Below are positions 24,700 through 36,644 of a stretch of 64,000 nt of DNA, in pieces. The notes under the pieces were generated by a model. The model was not told the origin of the DNA. It saw only the letters and a program-made list of their open reading frames with translations, and searched no databases. The stretch's first letter is position 1. Every line of letters begins with the position of its first letter. The stretch spans positions 1,257,001 through 1,321,000 of the forward strand of contig BSBM01000763.1 in the NCBI GenBank assembly GCA_027924585.1, in the 5' to 3' direction. A program made the position numbers and the translations under genes. This stretch comes from Larix kaempferi. Its lineage: Eukaryota; Streptophyta; Pinopsida; Pinales; Pinaceae.

Positions 24700-25016
24700 T
24701 GTTGGAGAAGCCTAGTCAATGAGTCGTCTAGGTTCTCTCGATCGACCACTACACTTGGTAGGCCAGTCCAATCAAGATGATTAAGTCAAGGTTGAGGTAG
24801 TTAGATAGTTATAACTATCTAACTGAATGCACATCTTATATAAATATAGGTTGGTGAGCCATGTGGAGATATTTTTTTTCTTCCTTTGTATAGTACGAGA
24901 TTCTTGTTGGCAATACCATTACTTTCTTACTTTATCTTCTTATGTGTATATCCTTTTATGTATGAGTATATGTTTAGCTGCACTTTTGGTAACCTCATGT
25001 AATCCCTCATATTACA
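24700..25016 (+). repeat. 3' LTR of a second member of the outer-element family
   Basis: The LTR begins TGTTGGAGAAGCCTAG, close to the 5' LTR at 1406, and ends near TCATATTACA. It has TATATAAATA at 24837-24846 and a 22-bp imperfect inverted repeat at 24711-24732 with CCTAG/CTAGG ends, as in the other copies. No matching 5' LTR is present upstream, so the element is truncated or was partly deleted. The exact right end (25016) is inferred from the CA terminus. Confidence 0.75.
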
Positions 25017-27470
25017 AAAAATGGTGACCACATGTGCATGTCCTTCCTTTTCACACCACTATGGAGTATTCAATATGTGCACTTAGTGATTAAATATTTG
25101 GTACATGGTATTAAGATAAATATGTGCACGTAGTAATTAAATATTTAATATGAACATTTATTTATAAAGAAATGTTGGGTGCATCTTCATATAATAAGTC
25201 ACTCGGATAATTTGAGAGATAATACATTTTTTTTAGAGGATTTCATGTGAGTGTTATTATTAGAATGATGTGTGTGATCATACAATAATAGATATGAGAT
25301 GAAAGAGTATTTTGGGGGTTAAGCATTCCTATCTGAGTTTTCAATAAAGAATGGGGAGATTGTGGACATCGTTGGGTGAGTTCTTGAATAATTTTGTATA
25401 GTTTTTTGAGGTTTTAGAGTATGAACTTGATTTGAGAGGGAAGGATGGTATAGTATTAGCAATTACAGGCCCAATGGGACTTTAAATCCAGTGTCAAGGA
25501 AATGAAGTAGGGAGGAGAGCACTCTTGATATCCATAATTTGTTTTTCATCTCAAGCTTGAAAAATATTCTTGTTAGATATGTTACTATTAGAGATGCAGG
25601 TGAAGTCATTGTTCTAACTATGCAATTATTATAAATAATTATTAGTCCAACCCTCTTGCTTTTATTTTAAATCATTAAGCATCATTTCCATTCATTAGAA
25701 TTACTCATTATTTATTTGTCAAAATATGTTATCTAAACCTTAGAAAATTTGTGCTTTATGTACTGAGGTTGCTAGTTATAATTTATAGTAATCTAATTAA
25801 TCGTTATCATGTTCCTAAGAGTTCATTTCCTTACATTTAGTGGTCATTAGTGGTGCTCCACCCTAGGAACGAGGGGAAATCACATATGCTAACCTATGTT
25901 TCTTGAAATAAGTTTTCTTTATGCTAGTCTCTTTATTGGTAATGATTATGAAGGGAGGGATATCACACATTAAAGTGAGTGGGATATCTTGGCCCCCATA
26001 GCTTCTGAGAAGTCATATATAGGTTGTTCCTTTGCATCTCAGCCATTTCCAATGATAACCTAGTTTTACAAATCATCAACTATTTTTATGCATGGTTGTA
26101 AAAGAAGGTTTCAAAATTGAGTAGAACTATTGCAAGGTAATAATTAAAAACTATAAAATAAATTAAACATTCAAGGAAATAATTTGGGAGATGCATGTGA
26201 TGTTGGGAATAGTAACTAAATCGCAAAGGATAGTTTGATATTATCTATGTATAATAATAAATAATAGGACATGTTTCTATCCATGCATACGATTTGGGAA
26301 GGTTTTTTGTTTGACCTATAATAAACCTGATTTGGATATTTTTCCTAAAATTTAATGTTCCCCCAATTCGTATTTATATTCTTTATTTCTATGATACAGA
26401 AGAAAATAAACTGCGCTAACCTTTGTAGTGGATGATAATCACATAAGCACCATCTAACAATGAAATTGAGGATCTATGTCCTATGTCTATTTGTGATATT
26501 GATCCCATCCATCAGGGTATTTTTTAAGGATTCTAATATTACACTTAAGTATATTATTCTAGGCGATTGTTTTGGATTGGAAAAAACATAGAAATAGATA
26601 GGTAGGCGAATATTAAATACAAAAACTACAGTTTACTACTGAAACGTGTAAATTTTGGCAAATATTATGATAAAAAAACATATTTTATGTAAATATAGGC
26701 GATATTAGAGTCTAAAAATGACCAAATAGCGAATTTGTTTTTTGAAAAAAAACCCAAAAAATAGCCAATTGGTGAAATTTCTCCTCTGAAAAATACCCTG
26801 CCATCCATGCCCTTCTCAGGTTTCCTCCATATACAATAATTAGCACATAGAAATAATAGAAACGTCAATATGTGCAATAATGTAAGCGGCTATAAAATAT
26901 ACATGGTTATAAGATGGATATATCCATACACTACATGTGGTAGTTGTATTCTAAGGATCGCTTCAATTAGGGTATTACGCAACTTTTTTCCACTTTATCA
27001 AGTCACTTATGGATTAGTTGGATGACTAGATCCATGCAAGATAAGCATGAATGAAAGGTCATGAGCATTAAGAACACTCCTTTATGAGGTTTAGATTGGA
27101 ATTAAAGGCCATGATTCTGAAGAATACTTTTTAAAGAGGTTTAGTTTACAATAATTTCATTGATAAAATTTATTTGTATTTTATAATTCAATATGATGAT
27201 GATAGTTATTAACATTCATTGTAACTGAATTTGATCTATTGGACCTTATAAAGGTAAGTAGTCAGTTGATTTTACTTAGAATATTATTTATATACTCGAA
27301 AAAAATTAACAGGTTGTAAAAGATATCCCATTTGTCCCTCACCATATGTCAAGTAAATATAATACTTTATACAAATATTTATATACATAATACTAGTAAT
27401 CAAATCATATCAACCATTGGAAAAATAGGAATCTATAGAAATTATTGCTAAAATGCATATACCAAGGAAA

Positions 27471-27507
<37 letters not shown>

Positions 27508-27540
27508 GATTGCAATATATAAACCCCCATTTCATTAAAT
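25017..27540. other. Unassigned AT-rich DNA with one TA microsatellite
   Basis: No coding region is supported. A minus-strand ORF at 26665-26877 has no recognisable domain. A (TA) run of about 30 bp is at 27474-27504. Confidence 0.5.
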
Positions 27541-27574
27541 TTAGAGTAATCTCAGTCTAAGCGAACATAGATTT

Positions 27575-27715
27575 ATTATGAATATTGGTTTCCAATTCTT
27601 TAAGTCTGGGTTTGCAATACTTGATATATTGGTTTCCAATACATGATATACCATTTCCAATACTTGTGATGTCGGTTTCCAATACCTAAGTTGTTGATTT
27701 CCAAAAAATAATATA
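27575..27715. repeat. Degenerate short tandem repeats (TTTCCAATAC-type)
   Basis: At least five copies of a motif close to GGTTTCCAATACTTGATAT occur at intervals of about 25-35 bp. Confidence 0.6.
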
Positions 27716-27749
27716 TCATTTTTTAATATTGTTATCACCCATAATATGA

Positions 27750-27985
27750 GAAAATAACAAGTTCTGTAATTCAAGCAAGCAAGAGAATGAGCCACTGCCC
27801 TTACTTTAGAAGAGAATGGGATGCTACCCTTTCTCACATGTGACTAGTCATCTAACTTGGCATATTCCAAAAATTAATATATCAGTATGACAAAAATAAC
27901 AAGTTCCCTAATTCAAGTGAGCAAGAGAAGGAGCCGCTTCCCTTTCTTATGAAGAGGATCCACTTCCCTTTCCCACACACTAGTC
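27750..27985. repeat. Two-copy ~140-bp duplication
   Basis: The block from AACAAGTTCTGTAATTCAAG (about 27757) recurs from AACAAGTTCCCTAATTCAAG (about 27898). Both copies run through AAGAGAA-GAGCC, CCCTTTC and CTAGTCAT. Confidence 0.7.
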
Positions 27986-28034
27986 ATTCTCATTCCTGGG
28001 ACGAAGAGGAGGAGAACTAGCCTTTTCTTGCACT

Positions 28035-28185
28035 CAAATTTTAATTCCCACCTATACATTTATTTTAAACAATCATAGTTTAAATTTAAGTTCTTTTTGT
28101 ACATTTATCACACCGGATTTCAATTCCCAGATCTACATTGTCTTTTTAAACATTAACAGCTTAAATTTAAGTATTTTTGTACGCC
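28035..28185. repeat. Two-copy ~85-bp duplication
   Basis: Two neighbouring copies share CAATTCCCA, TCTACAT or TATACAT, TTTTTAAACA, and TTAAATTTAAGT followed by TTTTTGTAC. Confidence 0.65.
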
Positions 28186-28694
28186 GAATGAGAACAACAA
28201 GAATGTTTATCAAAATTGTAAGTCATTTAATATGTATATAAATCATGTATATGGTGTAGATGTAATAGCATTCCATACCTTATTTCTAGTCGAAGTATTA
28301 TCGAACATTTTCAAAGCACCACTTTAAATATGGGAGACAACATATTAGGAATCGATGGGAGAATATTGAATGAAAACTAGCCCTATATTCAAATTATGGG
28401 TAAAGAGCCATTGATTGTGGTCGGACAAGTTGAGAAAAACAGAGTGTTGTAGAACAATTTCTCCCACCATGTTGCAACATGGCTGATTTTGGTAGTGGAT
28501 AGTGCATAGTTCAAATTTTTTTAGTGGTTCAAGGTAATTCTTGAGCCGTTGTCTATTGGACCCATTGGAATTTTATCAAATATTCTTCTTAATTCGAAAA
28601 CGGATCACAATCATTCGGAAATCCCTTTAGAAAAAACTTCCATGCATTGCCTTTCTAACATGAAAATATTACTGTATAATTTGTTTTCTTAATG

Positions 28695-28792
28695 AAATGT
28701 GTTATGTTTCTCTGGGGTATTTTTTCCACCCTTTACTACATTTTATGTCTCTATGGGGCATTTTTTCCAACCCTTTACTGGTACATATCCCT
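28695..28792. repeat. Two-copy ~45-bp duplication
   Basis: TTATGTTTCTCTGGGGTATT with TTTTCCACCCTTTACTAC is followed by TTATGTCTCTATGGGGCATT with TTTTCCAACCCTTTACTG. Confidence 0.65.
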
Positions 28793-29065
28793 CAGAATTC
28801 CCAATAAATAAAAACATTACAAGAAATTTTTGTGAGACAATATATTAGAAAAACTTCTAAGAGATTCAAGCTTGCAATTTTCATTCCACGCGTTTTTAAA
28901 ATATACAAACAAAATACATAAACTATAGGCTTGCAAAAAACATGCATACAAAATACATAGACAAACAAACTACTGTATGAAATAAAAAAAATATGACAAA
29001 ATTGGTTGTTGGATATCCCCTAGCCCCTACTGAACATCTATTCAAAACCTACGTGTTTATCTTCG

Positions 29066-29392
29066 TCATGCACTAGGTCTAGGACCATCATGTATTTGTG
29101 GTGCATCTTCTAGTTGTACTGAGATTTCCAACACACTAGAGCCTGCGCTGGCAGTGGGTTCCCAAATATTTTGAGCCAAATTTATCATTCTATCGATGGC
29201 TCTTCTCTACTCATCATCTTGTAGCATTAGAGAGTCGATTTTTTCTCCATGCTCATTATTAAGCACTACGAATTCTTCCTAATTTATTCCCTGATCCTCC
29301 TATTTACTGCTGAGAGAGTCTACAGATCCTCTGAGGCTAGCCACCTGAATGGAAATTTGCTTCATCATTTCTTCTAAAGGTGGGTCATCCAT
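29066..29392 (-). pseudogene. Small coiled-coil-like ORF remnant
   Basis: The minus strand from an ATG at 29390-29392 reads MDDPPLEEMMKQISIQVASL, then RGSVDSLSSK, a stop, EEFVVLNNEHGEKIDSLMLQ, a stop, and RMINLAQNIWEP. It ends in a Ser/Pro-rich tail with TGA at 29066-29068. There are only two interior stops in about 109 codons. The heptad-like spacing of hydrophobic residues and the acidic-polar content suggest a real former coding exon. The style resembles N-terminal parts of plant retrotransposon gag proteins, but no family can be named. Confidence 0.35.
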
Positions 29393-30414
29393 TCGAATTT
29401 GTTATTGAATATATGAGGTTGATTTGCAAATATGAAAGTAATGTCTTAACCTCACCGGCTAAACAACCATCGATCTGGTCTGGGAAAATCTCTTCCTTTT
29501 AAACACCACCACCCGTGCAAATGAGTGTGAATGTGATTTGAATATTATTGTTTAGCACCACAGACAAATCTACAAATGGATCTGACTTGATCTGTTTTCC
29601 TCCATGGACCTTGTCATAATTGTATCAGAGTCTAATGACAAGCTAATCAACATTTAAATGTTATTTTAATTTGTAGCAAATTGATAAGTTTCAATTTGAG
29701 GCATATGACACATTTAAGATTTTACATTCAATGACAAGTGTTGTACACAACACTTCACTCGAGGATAGAGTTCATGTGTGTGAAAGGGGAGATCAAGATC
29801 CAAGACCTAACTGCACTCCAAAGTTTTCCATGTGCGAAACTCGGTCTAGGTCTACACTCTCATACTTCTAAAGAACATCAAAAAATAAATTGATGTTGAC
29901 CTTCTATGAAGTATCAAATGTTTTAATAATAATAATAAAGAACTAATGGTGGCAGTGAAATTATTGATCGTACTGGATATGTTAGTCAAATCATCATATT
30001 TTTCATTAATAAAAACCTAATGTTGACAGTGAAATGATACATATAGACACGATAATGTTTTGAGTGTGATTTTTCCCTAGATATTGATTGTTCAGATGTT
30101 AATTTTTAACCGTTAGTCTGCTGCATGTGAATATCATTGATGTGATCTGAATCGGAGAACCTCCCTTTATTCGACACAACCTAAACACTCAATGATTTCA
30201 GGTACCAAGTACAAATCGTATTTTTTTTTAAATAACCAGATTGCGGTAAAACATTTTATACTTGTTTCCTTTATGATTCCAATTTGACAAACATAGGGAA
30301 GCCCACTGTGAACCTTCCTTCATTGTAATTTTATTTATTTGATTCTTTTCCATAAATTAGGATTTCTTTGAGAAACCCTTCATCTTTTCTTTTTTCTCCT
30401 ACAAGGCTTGTATT

Positions 30415-30929
30415 ATGGCTCTCTTATCTGGAATTGGGAATGTATGTGGGACTTTTTGTGATGCCATGGACTGGTATGTGTTCATTTTTATCAGGAGAGG
30501 CCATCATTTGGAAACCATTCCCATAAATTTTAGGGTGTCTGAAACCGGTAAGTTTAATTTTCCTAGTCCTTTCTTTCTAACCCGTGTAAACTTCATGTTC
30601 AATGTCTTCGATCTATGGTCCAATATAGTTTGGAGGGGAGCAATCTATGCTCCTTGCTCTCCCTACTCCCATGTGGAGACCAATTTACTACTTTTGAGAT
30701 GGTTTAAATTAATAACATTGAGAGAATATTAAGGAGAATGAGTTCTCAACTTGAGGTATTGAAGGATTCCATTGTCGATATCAACAACTACATGGACGAA
30801 TGGGACAAGAAGCATGATTGGATTGAAGCCAAAGTCAAGGAACATGGGAAAAAAATAGAACAACTTCACCTTTTCAATGATTCAGAGATGCATTTCAATA
30901 TGGAAGCCGTATTGTCCCTAGGAAACTAG
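30415..30929 (+). other. Two short adjacent ORFs, possible coding remnant
   Basis: The first ORF (30415-30732, 105 codons, MALLSGIGNVCGTF) has no recognisable domain. It follows a pyrimidine-rich stretch that could be leader sequence. Five bases after its stop, a second ORF (30738-30929, 63 codons) reads MSSQLEVLKDSIVDINNYMD and continues Lys/Glu-rich with heptad-like spacing, so it probably forms a coiled coil. Like the remnant at 29066-29392 it is gag-like only in general character. Confidence 0.25.
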
Positions 30930-31235
30930 TCTCGTGCTGGATTCTGTATGGACTCAAAAGAAATTGAAGAGGATACTGTCCAGCAGAATCCTATCGAGAA
31001 ATGTCAAGGTCCAAGTTCTCGTGCCAAGGCTTAGGATTGTAATGACCAGTTAATGGATGAATTCCATGGTGGCCATGTATTTTCATAAATATGTCTTGTT
31101 TAAATGTTTTTAATAGTATTACTAGGACAGTTTAGTAGGAAATATAGTTGTCGGAAGTTTCCAGATATTTTGTGTGCAATATGGTCCTATAAGGATGAAG
31201 GATTTTTGGAATATTTTGTCAAACTCTAGGCAAAA

Positions 31236-31745
31236 ATGTTGTTATTGAAACCATTGTAAATCTTGGGATGTTTAGGATTTTCTCATCCTTTTAATACAAA
31301 TCGCTATTACATGTTTCTAAAAATAATCTCTCTTTTGGCTATATTCCAACATAATATTATAATTATCATCATCTGAATTTTCATTCATCCATAAGGTCCA
31401 TACAATTCCAATCAAAATGAGCTCTATGCAGACTCCAAAATTTTGATTGAGCATTTAGAAATATCATTGATAATTTTCTTCGTTTGAGAAATCACTATAA
31501 ATCAAATATCATATATAAAAAAGAAATTTTGTTTGTTATTAAAATCATTGTAACTCTTGGGCTGTTAGGAATTTCCTCGCCCATTTAATACAAATCCAAC
31601 ATATAATTGAGATCATCTTAATTTCCATTCATACACAAGAACCATACTCTTTCATTCAAAATGAGCTCTATGCATGATCCAAACTTTTGATTGAGGGTTG
31701 AGAAATATCATTGATTAAATTGTTCGTTTGATAAACTACTTAATA
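31236..31745. repeat. Two-copy ~290-bp tandem duplication
   Basis: Unit one (from about 31236) and unit two (from about 31527) share, in order: ATTGTAA followed by CTTGGG, TTTAATACAAATC, TCCATTCAT or TTCATTCAT, CAAAATGAGCTCTATGCA, TTTTGATTGAG and GAAATATCATTGAT. Divergence is moderate. Confidence 0.75.
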
Positions 31746-31863
31746 AACACCAGTCATAACAGAGATAATAAAACAAAATTGGTTTCATATACTACACATA
31801 TGCTTACATGATTACCAAAAATAACTTAAAATATAATTAAAATATTGTATTACATAACAAGAT

Positions 31864-34800
31864 TCATTTTAACCATAAAATCAGTTTCCAAGTCTCTAAA
31901 ATGAATAACCAGGAACAATTTCTATAAGGATTTTCATTTTCAAGTATCTCTTCATACCTTTTTTCTATTTTTGGTGGGATGGCATAGAAAATTACAAAGA
32001 TTGGACCATATAATTCCATCTGTCTCCAAAGAACTCTCATATTCCCAACTGGTAGGTATTTAAAACAAATTTCCTCTCTATTATGCCCACTATGATACCT
32101 AGCTTCATCTATAAACAAGATGTTTGATTTCTCATATATTTCCTCATAAATATCAAACACTTTAGATATGTTCTTCTAGTGTGTAGGTAACAATTTCCAT
32201 CTCTAATTCTTTTGAAATTGTTCATTTCACATTGATATTGACCCCAAACAAATAAAAATTTGGCATCCTTCATCCAATCAAACTTCTGGAGAAAAAAATG
32301 TATTTTTTTTTCCAAGTAAACCATACAATGTAATTTTTTTCCAAGTAAACCATAGATCAATATCAAAAAATTTCTTCGTGGCATTTTATAACTGAGTACT
32401 AAACTTGAGGTGATAGCAATGGTAAGGAGAATATTTGAAATCAGGCTTTAAGTGTTATGGTTTTGTGCTGACAAACCCTGGTACTCCGAAAAGTAATCCT
32501 TCTACTCCCAATATCAAGAGTTTCTTTTGAATTGAAATCAATTATACGAAAAATGATTTTGAATTTGTAAATGGAAGACTTAAAAACAAAAGTGATGTAA
32601 CAAGATACATTTTTATTTAAACTATTAAAAGATAATTATGACAAGAAACGTTGTTTTGCATTCATTAATGATAATTCATGTTTTAATTACATGTGAAATG
32701 GCCTATCACCTTATGTACTAGTCTTATTGGTTAAGGGGTTACCACATGCTAATTGAAAAACTACATCCATATAATATAATGATGTACCACTAAATTTAAA
32801 TTAGCTAAAATTGGAAAGTATATGGAAATAATTGAATACAACCCTTTATGAATTATGCAAGAAAACTCAATATCAACAGATTATTTTTAACATATTATAA
32901 GAAGCATGTAAAATTCAAGCACGAAGATAAAATTATCAGCAATTGGTAAAATGGATTGAACACATGGTTTCATATTCTTAAAAAATCACCTTATAGATTT
33001 CAAAATATCCACAACATTAACATCATTATTGTCTTCTCGACCCACAACTGAAATACTCTACCAAAATTCCATTAGCCAATTTTCCTTCAAACCAATGGCT
33101 GGAGCTACTATACAATTATCTCTTGGCTCCCCAACAACATTTTTATAAACAAGTATTGTATTTTTCTCATTATACCATCTCTAGACCACCACAAGTGGAT
33201 TGGTTACAGAGCCCATGGAATCCTTTTTGAAACCTTCACTAGCAAAACAAAACAACCCACTCGATGGAAGTGGAATTTTTTTGAATACTTGCTTAGCCAT
33301 TTGTGTTACTTCTTTCTTATCATTTTAATCCCAGAATGCAACTTCAAATACACTTGTGATCAATAAGAAAAATTCAGTTAGTTTGGGCCGAAGTATGTAA
33401 TGATTTCCGAAGTATGTAGTGATTTCGCTTGAATTTCAGATCTGATTTGCACTTTTATGTGGTTTGATTGTACAAGAAATCTTGTAGGTCTAAAATCAAT
33501 AACAACTTTTTTTCTTGGAGCAATACAAAAAAAAAATTGTGTATATGAATATCATATAATATATTACAAAAATATCATATACTATATATTGGAAAATGAT
33601 TAATGTTCACTTGGAGAAATTGCGTGGTGCACATTTATTCCATTGTCTCACGTCATTTCAACAGTTTCCTCTTATGTTTGCAAAATAAAATAAAATTTAT
33701 TTTCTAAATAAACAAAAAATCCATGTTTGTGTTATTCATTGTATGAAGAATATACCTTAGTAATGGAAATGAACCCACTACAACACATTTTTATATATAT
33801 TCTCTATCAATGGTACACCATTTTCTACATGAGAAGTAATAATGATAATTGAATTCCATTGTTTGGTAGAAAATTATGGCATGAGTAGAGTATAGAAGGA
33901 ACCTTGGTCAATTCCGGCTGATTCCTTGATCACTTCCACGTTTGATTCTTCTGTCCAAGAAAGAGAAGTAAAACTTATTTTTTGTCTACATTCATTTGAT
34001 AAGAATGTATATTCTTTTTGTTATACTTAGTATTAAAAGTAGCATGAAAAAAAAATCCATTATGTGATTGTGCTGAAATGTTTCCTTGGTTGCGATGGTT
34101 CTATAAGAATGTATATATTGAGATGGTTATGCAATACCATAGTATTCTATAGATGCATGTACTATAATCTTCCATATTTGGGATGGTATTATGAATATTT
34201 GAAGTTGAAAATATAAAAGAAAATTATAATAGAGAATAGAGAAACTACCTATGTGAGATTCAACCACTATACTAACATCTACTTCTGTTGAGACTGCTGT
34301 TTGAAATGTGTTTGACTCTGGATTCATACTGCAAAGTTGATTAATTATTTATAATAAACATTGTCTTCACATATATTTTCCATGTGAATGTGAACTTACC
34401 AGTTGATAGTGTATTGTGACATATGGTCTTCCTCTTTAATTTAGGATATGATTATTTGAAGTCATTGTATAAAATTATAACACGAGTAGAATAAAGAATC
34501 TACCTAGTATGCGTGATCGATCCACCATATCATCTACTTCTGGTGTTTGAGATGTGTTTGACGTTGAATTCATACCACAAAATAATTCAATTAGTGTAAT
34601 TTGGTTTACAACAAAGATAATGTATTCATATATATTTCCCCCGTCCTCGGTCATAATATGAACTTACCAATTGATAGTGAATTCTAAAATGCATCAACAC
34701 CATCCACATGACCTTAATCTATAAGTTGATAAGGCTCTTCGACATTCATAGGTCAAGCATATTCATGATTTAAGATGACAATATCATAAAATTAGCATTT

Positions 34801-36250
34801 TTAATTTGAATTATCAGCAAACCAGAACAATGGAAAAAAATGTAATTACTGTATAGTTTTAGAAACTTGAAAATTTTTACCAACCTCGAGTGTTGATAAG
34901 TATCTGATAATACTTCTTCAAGTATTCTTCCTGATGTACGTTCTCAACAATGCATTCTAATATACACTTTCGTTCCTGCATTATAAATTGAAGAATTCTG
35001 CCTCCACCATAAATGGAGATAACCATAACACCTTCCTCTACAAAAATTTTAGTAACATTGTCTGAAAAGGAGATATTTCTTTCATTTATGAATGGATGTT
35101 TAACCCCTCTCCGAACAACAAATTCCTCAAATGAAGTCTTTATCATCATCTTTGCATTGGTCATAAAACATATCCATTTATTCACTTATTTTGATTTCAT
35201 CGCCTTTTCGTTCCTTGTATAGCCCATGCAACACAATAATGGTATTTGATATGTCATATGTGTTTTTTTTAATGGTCTTATGTCCCCAACTTTAAAATAA
35301 TATTCTCTCATTCTTGAAATATGTCCTGACCGTAGCAATAACCAAATGGAATTTTACTAGATCAACTAGAAATACACAAACACATTGACCCTCGCTTCTT
35401 CTTAGTATGTTGAACATATCTACCAAATCATCACCACATCAATCAGTGATCACATTGCATAAATCTACCACCATTAAATAAAATTCCAATGTCACAATAT
35501 ATGGTCGCAAGCCTTCTAGTGCATGCTTCAATGAACTTGGATAGGATGAAACATAGGAAACATGATATGATTTTTAAAGGGATCCCCTTTCCATGCCATT
35601 CCTTTGCACTATATAAATATCCAGTAGGTCCTTAGCTGGTTCAGGAATGCTATGCTAATCATCATTAAAATTTATTTTGTTATGTTTTTAACTTGATTTT
35701 TCAGGTTCATCGTCATCATCTATTTCTTGCATATCACCAAGGATATCACCAAGTTGTATGATGTGGTGGCATTTCATGTTGTACACTTCTAGTACATTTC
35801 CTACATGTACTTTTAAAGATATGTGGTTGTTAACATCATTGTTTTCCATATATATCGATGCAACTCTACAAACATGTCTCTGTGCTTTTATCCTCTTGCA
35901 GTAGCCACTTAATCCCTATGTTCTCACCCCTTCTTTGACCAAATTACTTAGCCATACCATGCCTTTTGTTATTGCAACTGCTAAGTCGTCAAGCTCTTTA
36001 TCCTCCATCCCCCTTGTACACCTAAAAAAACTTGTTATGTATTTAGGCATGTGTTGTTTGGAGTGAAATATGCATGTGATGCCTTCTTTGGAGAACATGT
36101 CAGACCACCGTTTCTATAAAGGTATAAAATGTTGACCCATTTATTCCATATTTGGTGAGAGAGACACACCAAGTTCAACTTATAATTGAGACTCTCACCC
36201 TTCTCTCTTTCGAATATGTTCTTGGATTTTCCCTCAAATACCTGCAAGGT
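31864..36250 (-). pseudogene. Decayed multi-exon gene of unknown family
   Basis: Several minus-strand blocks look coding and have splice-like edges. Block 1 (about 36247-35915) follows CCTTGCAG and reads VFEGKSKNIFEREKGE, then after a frameshift MFSKEGITCIFHSKQHMPKY and MEDKELDDLAVAITKGMVWL. Block 2 (about 35910-35225) includes LKVHVGNVLEVYNM, VVDLCNVITD and VCVFLVDLVKFHLVIATVRT. Block 3 (34877-35185) includes INERNISFSDNVTKIFVEEG. Block 4 (about 33005-33355) reads VTQMAKQVFKKIPLPSSGLF, LVYKNVVGEPRDNC and IVAPAIGLKENWLMEF with three stops, and ends AAG before GTGATT. Block 5 (31864-32163) includes YEKSNILFIDEARYHSGHNR. Order and orientation agree, but I cannot name the protein. It may be a host gene copy or gene fragments carried by a transposon. 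Confidence 0.45.
34240..34700 (-). repeat. Duplicated exon-like segment inside the decayed gene
   Basis: Two copies lie about 265-290 bp apart. On the minus strand both begin near ATGAATTC/ATGAATCC and encode MNPESNTFQT and MNSTSNTSQT respectively. Each then has an acidic VDVS or VDDM stretch and ends before GTAG-type donors. The flanking intron-like DNA (ATATATTT, TTACCA-TTGATAGTG) is duplicated too. Confidence 0.6.
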
Positions 36251-36599
36251 AAATAATAAATTATAAATGTGGGAAAAATATTTTTTTCTAGAATATTATA
36301 ATCAATGCAATTCAATTATAGAAGCTTACGGTCAACTTGGGAGAAGTTTTGTTGCCCCTCCCAAGATAAATATATAATGGTACAACAACAATAAATACAA
36401 TAAATTTACATGGAACTCTAGAAATACTTACGTAAATTACATACAATAACTCGTTGGAAGCTGAATCCCAACAACTTATTTTGGCATTGATGGAACCTAT
36501 TTTTTGTTAAAATTTGTCTTAAAAGCGGCAAAGCACATACGACAAATGGCCTAGGAAACTAACTTGATTTCATTAAACAAAAACAATTTATACCTGGAT

Positions 36600-36641
36600 T
36601 ATTCCGGGAACCAAGAAAGCATTGCACGCCAGAGCAACTGG
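36600..36641 (-). other. Possible small exon upstream of the decayed gene
   Basis: On the minus strand a pyrimidine-rich TTTTTCCAG precedes an open 44-bp stretch encoding CSGVQCFLGSRNNP, which ends CAG before GTATAAAT. The splice signals are good matches, but the exon is too short to prove. Confidence 0.25.
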
Positions 36642-36644
36642 AAA

